In this document: positions 25,101 to 35,895 of the stretch, piece after piece | Layout of the letters: each line of letters begins with the position of its first letter | Numbering within the stretch: the first letter of the stretch is position 1 | From: Dactylonectria macrodidyma | Lineage: Eukaryota; Ascomycota; Sordariomycetes; Hypocreales; Nectriaceae | Length of the DNA stretch: 64,000 nucleotides | NCBI GenBank assembly: GCA_020744425.1 | Contig: JAGMUV010000011.1 | Coordinates: 372,001 to 436,000, forward strand | Direction of reading: 5' to 3' | The notes under the pieces: generated by a model | The model's database searches: none | What the model saw: the letters and a program-made list of their open reading frames with translations, nothing else | Told to the model about the DNA's origin: nothing | Translations under genes and position numbers: made by a program

Positions 25101-25380
25101 AGATGGCAGAAGACTCCATAGTAATTCCTCTGATTTGCTCATCGGGTCTTGAGTCTAGGTACCGGATCTTGCCGGCCAATTTGGGGGAGATGATGCCGTT
25201 CGTTGCGAGCAGGGCATCTGTAAGTGATGTCTTGCCATGGTCAACATGGGCTAGGATGCAGATCTGCCGCGGGGTCAGTACACACTGTGCATCGAAGCCA
25301 AGGAATATTTGGCCTACATTTCGGACATCGTTTGACTGGCGCTGGAGACTGGCCAGCTTATCTGGGGTAACAACAGGCAT
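22135..25380 (-). CDS. efl1: Ribosome-maturation GTPase EFL1/Ria1
   Basis: The frame from ATG 25380 to the stop at 22135 is open over 1081 codons, but 25264-25317 looks like a 54-nt intron that is a multiple of three and lacks stops. It has a GTAGGC donor, a TACTGAC branch site and a CGGCAG acceptor. Removing it joins NDVRN directly to ICILAHVDHGKT and gives 1063 residues. G motifs in the spliced protein are AHVDHGKT at 26-33, RGITMES at 66-72, DSPGH at 102-106 and NKMD at 156-159. The rest follows the EF-2 plan: an acidic insertion, domain II, then GELHLERCL and the C-terminal domains with GRRGRVG-like sequence (RRRGRVGAE). EFL1 with Sdo1/SBDS releases the anti-association factor Tif6/eIF6 from late 60S subunits in the cytoplasm. 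It shares a divergent promoter with eIF3l. Confidence 0.97.
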   Translation of the reverse strand: MPVVTPDKLASLQRQSNDVRNVGQIFLGFDAQCVLTPRQICILAHVDHGKTSLTDALLATNGIISPKLAGKIRYLDSRPDEQIRGITMESSAISLYFSMLRRSAPDAAPEAKEYLINLIDSPGHIDFSSEVSIASRLCDGAVVLVDAVEGVCSQTVTVLRQTWTEKLKPVLVINKMDRLVTELKMTPAEAYVHLNKLVEQVNAVLGSFFQGERMEEDLNWREKMEERVNAATAAKESAIADQISEMGDIKFEEKDDEDIYFAPEKNNVIFSSAIDGWAFTCRQFASLYEKKLGIKRGLMEKVLWGNFYLDPKTKKILGPKHLKGRNLKPMFVQLVLEPVWTVYQATTGGDNGKGDPALLEKVTKSLNISIAPHVIRARDPRLLMTTVFSNWLPLSTALLVSVVEYLPSPPKAQAQRLPELLADSPGSDYIDSTIKDAMISFRHEMTDPVVAYVSKMVSVPESELPENKRRPGTQMSGEEARDLARQKRAEALRAQAAAGEQEVDDMAMALETVNIDNIAPKLEEKAIDPEHLIGFARMYSGTLTVGDKLYVIPPKWSPAEPDAAPEPQEVTVTALYMLMGRNLESLESVPAGVVFGIGGLEGKILKSGTLVSQLKGAVNLAGVNMAGKPIVRVALEPVNPADLDKMIQGLHLLVQSDPCAEYEQFESGEHVLLTAGELHLERCLTDLKERFARCDIQAGAPIVPYRETIVRAEEMRPPVNKELGRGAVVATTSSKQVTISLRVQPLPPKVTEFLVKNGDAVKRLYTDRKSKEDEEEEEKIDLETDRAAGNTLSVEDFKKQLQEKLEKGKGRENWKDRIDQIVAFGPRRTGPNILIDATADGILPRAFAAEKTTESAPRAGEALHPSHLADKIAYAFQLTTAQGPLCNEPIQGVAVFVEDVTLNIPEDEAASARDKVGRLTGEIIKTFQSALRAGFLDWSPRLMLAMYSVEIQASTEVLGRVYDVLTRRRGRVGAETMKEGTPFFTIQAVLPVAESFGFADEMRKRTSGAAQPQLIFAGFEILDEDPFWVPFTEDDLEDLGELADKENVAKRYMDGVRRKKGLLVEGRNVATDAEKQKTLKR

Positions 25381-26024
25381 GGTGGCAAAAGGACTTGCTT
25401 CCTGGCAGCAATGGGCCTTGATCTAACGTGTAAAAAATTTCCCTGGGACTAGGAAGGCTCTTAAACTCCGCGAGAAGGGCAAACTGGGACCCCTGGCGTT
25501 TTTGAAGACGTCAGAATATCTGGATGATCATTCGCCGTAGTGGCGGAGTTGTCTGGGACTTGCTCACAGCGTGTGACTAATCCCTACAGCCTTTACCACA
25601 AAGAGTCAGCCAAACCCTGGCTCAGTCACGCTTTGCCTCGTTAAAAATGCAGAATGAGTGATAATGACTCATATCAACGCACCTGAGATACCGTGGTTCG
25701 CAAGATAGTTGTTCCCTAGCAGCAAATGTGCAACAGCAAGTCTCGCCATTCTGCCCGGTTAGCCAGCCCCAAGACATGGCTATCCATTTGCTGCCCCGCT
25801 TCTAGCTTCTCCCGCCCCCACCATCATAGCCCCGATACAGCGTAATCGATAAGCACCTATACAGACCCACAGCCCCGATACGTGCAATCCTCCCACCACA
25901 AGCCCTAAGCTCACGAAAATTCGCGAGATGCGTTAGACCCCTCGGCGTGCGTAAAATTTCGATACCCCTCACACGACGACGTCGACGGAGCGGCCAACAC
26001 CACGACTACGAGCGATCGCACACG
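25381..26024. promoter_or_regulatory. Shared divergent promoter of efl1 and eIF3l
   Basis: This is 644 bp between two start codons pointing apart. It must hold the promoters for a 60S maturation factor and a translation initiation subunit. The efl1-proximal side includes a GACTAGGAAGGC stretch; the eIF3l side is C-rich with CGACGACGTCGACG just before the start. I name no specific factor. Confidence 0.7.
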
Positions 26025-27632
26025 ATGGCTACCTACCAAAACGGCGTGGCTCCGGCCCGCGCCATGGCTGACGACAGCGACGTCGAGGAGGAGGCCCTGG
26101 TGGCCGAGTACAAGGAGCAGGTCCAGTACGAGGAGGGCGATGACCTGAGCCGCACCAACTCGCTGAGCATGGCTCAGCAGACGGACGACATCCAGGCTCG
26201 CCTCGTCCAGGCCGCCCAACCCCTCGACTTCCAGGCTCCCCTCGAGACCAAGTTCCAGAGCTACGATGCTTACTGCAGCTTGTTCCACTACATCCTCAAC
26301 TCCGAGGGTCCCGTCGACCTCGAGCCTCCCTCGGTTGGTTTACCCGGATATTTCATCACGCTGTGATAGGCTCGGACGGCTTTGACTGACTATTGTTAAT
26401 AGTACTACTGGGCTTGGGATGTCATCGATGAGTTCATCTACCAGTTCAACTCTTTCTCATCATACCGGATGCGAATTGCCAGACAAACGTCGAACGAGGA
26501 GGAGCGCCAGGCTCTCCGCGAGAACCCTAACACCTGGGGTTGCTACAGCGTCCTCAACGTCCTCTACTCCCTCATTCAGCGATCCCAGATCACGGAGCAG
26601 CTGGCCGTCATGAAGCGCAACGAGGACCCCATGACCGTTGCTGGCGAGTACGGCTCCAAGAGCCTGTACCGAATGTTGGGATACTTCTCCATCATTGGTC
26701 TCCTCCGCGTCCACTGCCTGCTGGGAGATTTCAGCCTGGCCCTCAAGACGCTCGATGACATTGAGCTCAACAAGAAGGCCATGTTCGCCCGTGTCATGGC
26801 GGCTCACTTCACCACCTACTACTACGTGGGTTTCTCGTACATGATGATGCACCGATACGCCGATGCCATCCGCATGTTCAGCCACATCCTCGTCTACGTC
26901 TCGAGGACGAAGAACTTCCAGAAGAGCGCACAGTACGACTCTATCACTAAGAAGAACGAGCAGATGTACGCTCTGATCGCCATCTGTGTCGCCTTCCAGC
27001 CTACTCGTCTTGACGACACCATCCATACCGCCCTCCGGGAGAAGTACGGCGACCAACTGCTTAAGTTGCAGCGTGGTGGACCCGAGTCTCTCCCTATCTT
27101 CGAGGAGCTCTTCCGCACCGCGTGCCCCAAGTTCATCTCCCCCGTGCCCCCAGACTTTGAGAACCCCGAGTCCAACATCGACCCTGTCGAGCACCACCTC
27201 GCCATCTTCATGGATGAGGTCAAGACCAACATGTGGAGCCCCACCATCAAGTCGTACCTTCGACTGTACACCACCATGGACCTCAGCAAGCTGGCTGGTT
27301 TCCTCGAGGTCAAGCCCGAGGAGCTGCGTTCGTGGCTCCTGGTCACCAAGCAGCGCACCAAGCAGCTGCGATGGCAAGACCAGGGCTTGCTCGAGGGTGA
27401 GTTGGTCAACGTCAGCGACCTCGACTATGCTCTCCAGGGTGTAAGTAAACCCCCTTCTCACCGCCCCAAGGGTATCTCGGCTTGCTGTACTACGACAAAG
27501 CTATTGAGAAGACATGTTTGAGACACGGAAGCTAACTAATATTGACAGGACCTGATCCACATCTCGGAAGCCAAGGTTGGACGAAAGCTCGTGGACTGGT
27601 ATCTTCGCAACCTGTCCCGCACCTATAACTAA
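26025..27632 (+). CDS. eif3l: Translation initiation factor eIF3 subunit l
   Basis: Three exons join to 476 residues: 26025-26333, 26403-27440 and 27549-27632. Introns are 69 bp (acceptor TTAATAG) and 108 bp (branch CTAAC, acceptor TTGACAG). The acidic N-terminus leads to YYWAWDVIDEFIYQFNSFSSYR, WGCYSVLNVLYSLIQRSQI and MLGYFSIIGLLRVHCLLGDF, all characteristic of eIF3l. A PCI-like C-terminal region (LRLYTTMDLSKLAGFLEVK, LRSWLLVTKQRTKQLRW) follows, ending in LVDWYLRNLSRTYN. eIF3l is a non-core eIF3 subunit kept in filamentous fungi and animals but absent from budding yeast. It helps recruit the 43S complex to mRNA. An in-frame frame extends upstream to 25947, but the ATG at 26025 is the first ATG and fits the family start. 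The second intron sits just before the last 27 residues. Confidence 0.97.
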
Positions 27633-27878
27633 GGTGGGAAGGGGACTTGGCAAGCTACATTTCTGTTTGCCCAGAGTCTTGGAACACTACGAAAGAGGTG
27701 AATTTCGAGGGCCAAGGCGGGGCGAACAGTTGGGGCTGGTTATGCGTTATGCAGGCCAACTGGTAGGATGCATGGCATGGCAACGGCGTCTCGGAGTTGG
27801 TGATGCTCGTGCAAAAGCTTGAGGATTTTCTCGAGAATGGCTGTATGTGGTAGAGATGGGACATCCTCCTAGAGGCAA

Positions 27879-27926
27879 GGAAGCCTGGAGGCATGGAACC
27901 TTGAAGGCATGGAAACCTGGAGGACA
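27879..27926. repeat. Three tandem copies of a 16-bp unit downstream of eIF3l
   Basis: The units GGAAGCCTGGAGGCAT, GGAACCTTGAAGGCAT and GGAAACCTGGAGGACA follow each other exactly at a 16-bp period with a few substitutions. They lie about 250 bp past the eIF3l stop, possibly within its 3' untranslated region. Confidence 0.85.
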
Positions 27927-30900
27927 AACTCAAAAGAATAAAACGGAGTGAAATAATTGATGATTCGAAGTTACTTGATGCTGTGCCACTGGGTAGTATG
28001 CAATGTCGCATTTGCCAAGCCGCCGTGAAGAAGAATGTGCCCGAAAGGAGGGGTGAAGAGTGCCGGCGTCCGCCTTGGCCGTGGGGTCGTGTATGACAGA
28101 CGCCAAGAAGCTGCTGAATGTACGAGGCGTCCCGCTAGGGCGGCTCCTTATCCTGACGACTGCCGGAGACATGGGATGGATCCACGTGAGGTGCCTAGGC
28201 ATTCGCTTCTGGGCAAGACGCAGTGCATTGCAGTAGTAGCCGGCAGGCATTCCAACGGCTACTGGCCTGGAAGTTTGAGCAACAGCTACACCACGTACCT
28301 AGTATATGAATTGCTCGATGACTACAATATACCCCAGACCGACAGATCCAGCAGGTTTCAGAAGCGAGACAGAACCGCAGGCTTTGTGGCGTATGTGCTT
28401 GTGGGTGCGCGCGTGGACGAGCATTGTCTAATTGCGTTGGTGTCTCACCACAGGTCCACGTGCCCACCTAGGGTACGCATGTCGATCTAATACTGTATAT
28501 ACAGTAGACTAGTAACTTAAGGCTGCCAGCGAAGGGTTGAGAGTCTAGGGTTAGACTAGAACCCCTCTTCTCGTGGCAACTCAAATGATATCTAGTCCGT
28601 ATGCATGTACGTATCTCGGCCGTTGGGTGCTGTACCCTCCCTACCTCCCCAATTGTTGGCTGCCTTTTTGTCGCGCTATCTGGAAAAGGTCACCGTGTGA
28701 GCGGAACATGGCCCCCAAGTGCCGTGGACGACGAGGTGCTGACACAAGATACTGTCCATGACACCCATGGCTTAAGCCACCCAGGACGGCGGTTGGGCCG
28801 TCAGCCTCAGCTAGGATGCTTAGGAGGGCGGCGCGGCGGCGGTCGGCGAGCGGACAGGGATAGATCTCATGTGCGGCGGGCGAGCGGACTGAGTGGTGGG
28901 ATATCGCGGCCAAGGGGGGCGGGGATGCAAGGGAAGCAAACCCCGAAGTCGATGGGGGCTGGCTTGGTTGCTACAAGTCAGTTCATCTTGGTTACGAAGG
29001 GACGAAAGCGAGAAGCGAGCGGTTGATGACATATGGCGGCGGGTTCGTTGGCGGGAGGGGGTGTGCTGGTAGGGGCGGTGTGAGGTGAAGGAGGACTGGA
29101 CATGGAGAAGGGCCTCGATCACCATCCCGCAACTCGCATGCATAGTCTACATGCGGTACGACGCAACACAATAAACTGTAATGTAATCTATGTGTGGACG
29201 ACGACGTGTGTTTGTGTGTGTGTGTGTCGTTTCATGTCGAAGACGCCCGCAAATGCAACCACTCTCTCTGCTGCTTCTGCTTGGATGCTTTACCCTGTCT
29301 TGTCCGCTGCACTTCTCCGTAGATCTCCGAGGAACCTGTCAAACCCAGATCCGCCTGGGTTCTTGAACCGACGACATCTCCTTCTTCCCAGTTCCTCCCA
29401 GTGCGCCGCCACTAATGGAGCAGCTAGCTTCTCCTCATCCCCACCAGGGTCAGCGTTCCGTTTCCGAGAGCCAGAACACCCCCACCCGGGGGCTGCGGGT
29501 TTTCGGGGCGCGAGTGGCCGAAGCTTCCACACCCAGGCCATTGGGATCTTGGGACGAGGCTACCCAGCGTACACGGGTACATAATTATCAGTGCAAGAAC
29601 GTACGTACGGCACATACGTAACTTGTACCGTGGCCTGCGGAGCTTAGTCGGAGTCGAAGTGGCCACAAACGGGAGATGAATGGGGCACCAGCTTGGCGGG
29701 TGGCCTCACTGGTGCAATCCTAATTAGAAACGGCCAATATAAGTCCAAGGCGTGATGTCGTACGCCCAAACTCTATCGGCAAGAAACGACGTGAAGAGGG
29801 TGTGGCTGTTGCGTGTGGTTGGTTGACAGTAGCTGGCAGCCAGCAAGTGCAAGGTGCCAGGAGACCCTCAAGTATCTCGGAGGTTCGCAAAACGCCGGAT
29901 TCCTCGGAGAACGGGTCGGCAGCCGGAGATCGCAAAGGCGGAAAGGCTCCTAATGCCATGCCGGGTTGTGACGTATCCTCCGAAGCCGAGGAGCTGGGTC
30001 CGGGTGTTTTGCTTTTGAGATTGCCTCGGGAGCTTGGGGGCAACTCGAGGCAGTGCTGAAGACGACTATGACGGAACTACTTGTGCTACACTTTTGGTGG
30101 TGTTGGTGCAACTGGGCCGCCCCGGCGGGATTTGGAGCCCAAAGAGAAACAAGGTGGCATTAGTGGCCCCCGGGACCACCAAGGTAATTAAGTGGGTTTC
30201 TCTTGCCCCCCCAGTCCAGCCGTGCCCTATCGACTCGTTGGACTGGACACAAGTCAAGATCGGCTTCCATGTGATGAAGGGACGATGAATTACGAAGCTA
30301 GGGGGGTGTGCGCGTGTGCGCCATGTGCCTGTGCGAAAGGAACGTGTTTTGGTGTTTTTAGGTCATGACGGAGCGCATCGCCTACGGATTTCGAGACGCA
30401 ATTCTCAGGCTCATTTCCCTCAGGCTGGCACAGATTGATTCTAGCATGTAATTACTATGGCACGGGCTGGCCCACCTCCCCTTGCTCATTGTTGTGCGAA
30501 ATGCTCCTGGGATAAGAATTCTGCAATCTGCGTTGGTGATGGGAAATTTCACCCATCACACATGCCGGTGCCACCTACGTACACCCACACCTGTTCGTGT
30601 GCCAGCCAATTGTTCCCCGCCGCTGGCGCATGCTTCTCACCATGCAGCAGCACCAGCAGCCCTCCCCGCGGTTCAATCGTCTATCTTGCCGCCTTGGCTT
30701 GCATGGGGTTGTGTTTTATCATGGCCTCCGCATAACGGCCGTAGTCGGGGAAGAGGCAAGGGAAGGGGAAGGAAGAAAATGATACCGTTTATACCTGGAA
30801 TCTTCACTCTTGCCTCGCGGTTTTGCTTGGTCATCCGTTTGTCTCAGACGGCTAGGACGTGAAAAGAGGCCGCGCGGGCCCTTGCATCGACCAATGCTAA

Positions 30901-32046
30901 TGAGTCTTTCGTATTTTCACACAAGTGAGCTGAAGAAATTTAGAAAAAGCCCAAAAAAAAAAAAAAAGGAAGCAGTGCGTGCTGCTACGTCCGCAGGAAA
31001 AAGAAAAGAAAATCTGCAAATGGAAAGCTAATCAGGAGAAAGAGGTCTAGTGCATCGCAGTGCATCGACTCGGCGCTGTGAATCTCGTTACCAGTGGCTG
31101 CTCTTGTGCCACAATCTCTGAACCCGGAAACTAATTATCCTCTTCTACGACTCCGTACCTAACCTCAACGCATTCGCTTTTGAATAGGTAAGTAGTAGCT
31201 GCATCATAAAATGAAACTAAACCAGAAGAAGTATATGTTCCACTGGATTAGTCTATAACTTTCATGATTTATCTGTTAATACCACAAAGACAGAGGATAA
31301 GTTGATGCTTATGCCTTTGTGGTGTTCTCCCCCCTGGAGCATACCCAGCCCTCGTTGCCACTCCCTCGGTATCTTTGCCCTGCTTGCCTGCCTGGTCTCT
31401 TCTAGTCTGGTCGGGTCGTGACGTGGACCATTGCAAGGCCCGGTCCGTTCTGGAGCCGTCCATCACCTCTTGGGGATCTCGCTTCGCCGCTGTCTACTGC
31501 AGTACCATGGACAGATGCGGCGTCCTTTTGCCTCCCTTCCCCTCCCCCTCTCCCCCTGGCCTCGTTCGGCGGAAAAGTGGGCGCCCCTCGGCAGGAAAAA
31601 AAAAATGCTGATGCCACACCCGTCTCCCATTCTGATGAGTTCTTGGAGAGCAGTGAGGAGAGAGCAAGTTCTGTCTGTCCGCAGAGCTGGACAAAAAAAA
31701 ACAAAAAAACGTCTCCTACGTATCTACGTCGTAGCCGTGCACTCAACCCCGTGCCTGGCGCTGGGAGAGACTACTGACCAAACCTCAGCATTCGCATCAC
31801 GGCCTTCAGCTATACCCACACACCCTTGATTCACCCTCGTCTTACCCCCTTCCCACTACCGGCCTGTCCATCACACCCCCTCCAAGCCTCCATCCCTCCC
31901 CATTCCTTGCCTGACTATAACCTTACCTTGGACGGCATCTGGGCTGACCAGCGCCTTGGCCTTGCCCGAGAGTTGCACACTTTGTTCGTCAACTCGTCGT
32001 ATCGCTTCGACACTTGGACTAGCAAGCCAGCCCTTCATCTTTCCTA

Positions 32047-32100
32047 CACATCCGCACGCGCACGCACACGCATACACATACGCATACGCACACAAACGAG
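32047..32100. repeat. CA/CGCA-rich microsatellite
   Basis: Alternating purine-pyrimidine sequence built from CACG, CACA and CATA tetramers lies about 1 kb upstream of the stress-protein start codon, in a likely promoter or leader. Such runs can adopt Z-DNA in vitro; no role is assigned here. Confidence 0.75.
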
Positions 32101-33093
32101 GTTCCCTGAATTTCTTCCCGTCCGTCGCGTTTTGCAGCATCTCCCACCCAAAACTCCACCTTTGGGTGCGATCTAATCTCTTTGACCCTTAGCCGTTTGG
32201 CCCAACTGCCGCGTTCGAACTGCATCTGCTGCACCCGCTGCACCTGCCGTACCGCCTGCATTTCGCTTCGTTTCTCCCCTCTCCGTTTTCTCAACAGGCG
32301 CCACTCCCGCTTTCTTGTTGTCAGCCAACTTCTTCTTCAACGAGTTCTCGCCTCTTCCGACTGGGACGCATACACACAGGGGCCGCTGCACTTGGTCCGA
32401 CCAATCTTTGACCGACTGATAAACTGCCCACCAACCCACGGCCTCTCGCACTCGCTGCCTCCCCGCCACCCCTGCGTGCATCTGCGTGCATCTGCAGTTT
32501 GCCTGCGAAGGCGTCTGAGCAGTTCGCTCCTCCCCTCCAATCACTCCAGAGCATTGTGCTGCTGCTTCCAACATTCGCCTATCGCGCCATCAACGCCTCG
32601 CCTCGCTCTCTCACTTTGCTCTCCCCGTGTGCGCCGGACGACTTGCGATTCGCGACCATCGACAACCCCCCTCAACCCAAACCAAACAAACAACTTTCTT
32701 ATCAGCGTTCCTGCCTCCGTGCTTTGGTGGCGTTCATAATCATCTTGCCGAGTGTCAAAGGTTCCACGAGTTCCAACGCGACCTTAGGACGTCACTCATC
32801 GCCGTGGTCAGACATACCTACCTACCTAATTTAGGGTAACAACGGAGTACTCAATTAGGTATCTAGGTATCCAGGGCTAAACTTGGGTTGCCTTAGGTTC
32901 GCCTTATTACTTCAGCTTATCCTGGACAGTGGCCTTCCTTCTTCCCTGTTCAACAACCGAGTACCCAGTATTGCCTATTCGCAGTCTGTTCGAGCTTCGA
33001 TCATCGCGATCAGAAAAAGCAAGCAAGGCAACAGCAGGCCCGTTGCTGGCTTCATTCTCACTACATCCACCTACCGACCTCCCACAGCTAGAC

Positions 33094-35574
33094 ATGGCGA
33101 CGGCTTCCGTTGCCTTTGTCCCGACCCCCCAACGCACCAATTCCGATAACGTCTCGCCCAAGACTACCGTGCCGCGTGGTTCCAAAGACGAATACTTCCT
33201 CTCTGACGCTACGGTTGATGGTGACGAGTCGTCGGCGCACAAGTCTAGCATCTCTTTCGCCGCCGACCCGCCGACCGCTCATAGTTCCAGTCTCGATAGC
33301 ACCGAAGATGACGCTTCGACCAAAGTGAACGAGGGCAGGCCTCGACAGGTATCTATCAGCTTCCAACGACCGCGCAATCCCTCGTTACCCCAAGGCAACC
33401 CCCAGCACACGACCGGTTCGCGCATCAGGGCTAGTTCCCCACCTCACCAAAGGTAAGCAAACAACTGTTTCCTATTGTCATGTCTTGTCCCCGCATCCGT
33501 TCTCCCTGTCTCTCTTGTGTCAATTGCTGGGGTTTCTGTCGGTCTTGTTCCAGCATCAAGCCACAACCATCTCCAAGATATGGTCTAGTTGATCATTTGT
33601 TTCGCTTGCGGTTTCCTATCCGAGATGTTTCCCAGGCATATGTGGACTCAAATTGTGGCTTGCAACACCTGAGGAAGCCGGTATCCGATGGGGAATGCCA
33701 TCCTGCTTCACATTCACATGTTATACATGCATGCCTATGATTGCCCTCTCGGATCCCAGTTGCCGATAACTCGCCATCTCTCCCATTCTCGCAGGGTCAT
33801 ATGGTGTCACTCCTATCGTGTGAATCACCGTCTCGGCCAGTACTACCCCGGATCGGTCGAAGGTCTCGGGTGGATCGGCACTCGTCAACCGCTTGAAAGT
33901 CTGCCATAGTCAGCATGCTCTGCTACGTTGCGGGGTGTTGTACGATGCAGGGACGTCAAACTCAATTGCGTCAGCATATGGTCTAGGATTCAGCAGCATC
34001 AGCATTGGTGTTGGCGTCAACGTCGCTCACTGGGCTTTCAACCACCTAAACTCTTAACATCGTGCGTATGGTCGGTCGATCCCAATTATGCTTCATCTAA
34101 ACCGAGGTGGGACTTCGACCACGGGCCTCGCCCAGTTTGGAGGTTCTAGCCTTTTGGTCTCCACCACGACCACCACATTTACCCCGCTGGTCTCGAATCT
34201 TGGCCATGGGGATATCCGAAAGGCTCGTTTGGTTTGCCAGTCCATGCAATAAGCTAGTCGCTTCGCTTGGGTCAGGCCATTCATCACAGCCACTGCGACC
34301 TACCACAGTGGCTCTTTTAGCCGCAAATTCCCGCAGAGCGCTGACTCCTCTTTGTCGTCACCATTCTCTCGCGATTTCTCCTACCCTTGCCCATTTGTTC
34401 ACACTGGACTGCTCCTACCCTCAATCTGAATATTGCCACATTGTGCTCTGTGGCAGCTCTAAACAATGGCAACACTAACCGAGACCCCGCCCGATAGATT
34501 CCAGCGACATATCGCCTTCGACAACCTTCCGGCCGGCGAGCCGACCAAGAACAACGCCATCTCGCTAACGCTCAATGTCCGACACAAGGGCTACCAACCA
34601 CGCCGAAGGTCGCGCACCTTTATGGTTGGCGTTGACGAACACGCCTACTCCGACTACGCGCTGCAGTGGCTCCTAGAAGAGCTCGTTGATGATGGCGACG
34701 AGATCGTGTGCGTCCGCGTTATCGAGAAAGAGATTCGGTCTTCCGACAAACTATACCAAGATGATGCCCAGGCTGTCATGAAAGGGATTCTGGAGCGCAA
34801 CGGTTCTAACCGTGCCGTGAGTATAGTTCTCGAATATGCGGTGGGCAAACTTCACGGGACTTTTCAACATTTGGTTAGCACATTATCTACTATTTCACTT
34901 CTGAGAGTGTACTAACCGTTGCACCACAGATTCAAATGTATCAGCCTGCGATGCTCATCGTCGGAACCAGAGGTCGGTCGCTCGGAGGTCTGCAGGGCCT
35001 GGTTAACACTCGCAATTCCTTCTCTAAGTATTGCCTTCAGTACTCGCCCGTGCCTGTCGTCGTGGTGCGGCCGACAGAGAAGCGCATGAAGAAGAAGTCC
35101 AAGCGCGCCAATGATTCGACCCGACAGACATATATTAGCATGTTGGCTGCTACCCACGGCAAGCATGAAGCCGATAGCGAAGCCAGTAGTACGTATGAGT
35201 TGGAGATCCACAACTCCCCGGATGAGGAGGCGCATCAGGTTGCACGTGTTCTTGGGCTACCCGCTGCCTTCGACCCCACGATCAAGCCCATCAATCACGG
35301 CCTGCTACCAATCACTCGGTCCCCCGGACCCGCAAGCATCAACGAACCTCCTGAGGGGCAACCCGTCCTCAAGGATAACCCCGCGGCACAGGATAGCGAT
35401 GATGACGACGATGACTCAGCTGAATTTGAGGTCATGTCTGGCCAGCAAGCCCTCAACAGGCAGAAGCTGGAGCAGTTGCACAAGATGGAGGTCGGCGAAG
35501 CGGCTGCTTTTAAGATGAAGGTCGAAGACGAAGAGGATGATGATGAGGAGCCGGATCAGAAAGCCACATCATAG
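33094..35574 (+). CDS. Universal stress protein (UspA-domain) family protein
   Basis: Three exons, 33094-33452, 34498-34873 and 34930-35574, join to 459 residues. The first intron is 1045 bp, far longer than any other here; the second is 56 bp. The first exon is Ser/Thr-rich and ends SRIRASSPPHQ. The acceptor at 34497 (GATAG) was chosen because it alone keeps the frame into FQRHIAFDNLP. Residues about 165-310 form the Usp domain: SRTFMVGVDEHAYSDYALQWL, the beta-strand EIVCVRVIEK, and MLIVGTRGRSLGG near the nucleotide-binding loop, then SPVPVVVVRPTEK. The tail is acidic with Asp/Glu runs. Usp-domain proteins bind ATP or AMP and respond to stress; the fungal role is poorly defined. An alternative start at 34466 (MATLTETPPDRFQ) is open straight into exon 2, suggesting a second promoter in the long intron. 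Confidence 0.88.
33453..34497 (+). other. Unusually long first intron with possible internal start
   Basis: The donor GTAAGC follows CAAAG, and the proposed acceptor is GATAG. Downstream within it lies an ATG at 34466 in frame with exon 2 and not interrupted. The nearer acceptor GGCAG at 34456 is ruled out for simple joining because it gives an early stop in either relevant frame. The intron may hide an additional small exon or an alternative promoter. Confidence 0.6.
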
Positions 35575-35895
35575 GAGATGAAGGCCGGTCCCGTGGATGC
35601 GGACATGTCTCGGGGAAAAGAGCTACTGATCCGGCCCAACCACGACCAATTATTCCCGTCTTAGGGGACAGCGTGCAATTTCGATGGACAGGCTAAGACC
35701 GACCCTCAAACCGACGCGGAAAAGGATAAAATCTCCCCTAATTAAAGGCAGGATCGACATTAAGCCATAATCCCGTGAGGTATCGGCCTAATTCAGCGTT
35801 CGCGCTCGCAAAGCGATGTGTCTTACCGAGGACTGAGTGCCCCAGAGGATATTTCGGGGGTGGATCCCGCCGATGTGCGAAGAGCCAACCGGTAA

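Larger units (their letters stand above)
27633..33093. other. 5.5 kb interval without a convincing gene
   Basis: This is the longest gene-free stretch in the window, lying downstream of eIF3l and upstream of the stress-protein gene. Open frames such as 28035-28490 and 29102-29584 lack domains and consistent coding character. Visible elements are the 16-bp triplicate at 27879-27926, a TG microsatellite near 29205-29228, a poly(A) run near 30953-30967, and a pyrimidine-rich leader-like region from about 31800 with CGCA/CACA repeats. The last kilobase probably holds the promoter and leader of the gene at 33094. A long non-coding transcript cannot be excluded. Confidence 0.5.

Noticed and set aside
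26460..27461. 333-residue open frame antisense to eIF3l
   Set aside because: It mirrors a strongly C-biased coding exon. Codons ending in C or G rarely give stops on the other strand, so the frame is a by-product of codon bias. It has no domain.
28035..28490. 151-residue frame downstream of eIF3l
   Set aside because: No family signal, no splice support and no codon preference like the neighbouring genes.
32182..32739. 185-residue frame upstream of the stress-protein gene
   Set aside because: It is Ser/Arg/Cys-rich translation of pyrimidine-rich leader sequence. It has no domain, and overlapping frames of the same kind exist.
34456..34466. Nearer splice acceptor GGCAG for the stress-protein gene
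   Set aside because: From the donor at 33453 this acceptor gives a stop within a few codons, so it cannot make the full protein by simple joining.
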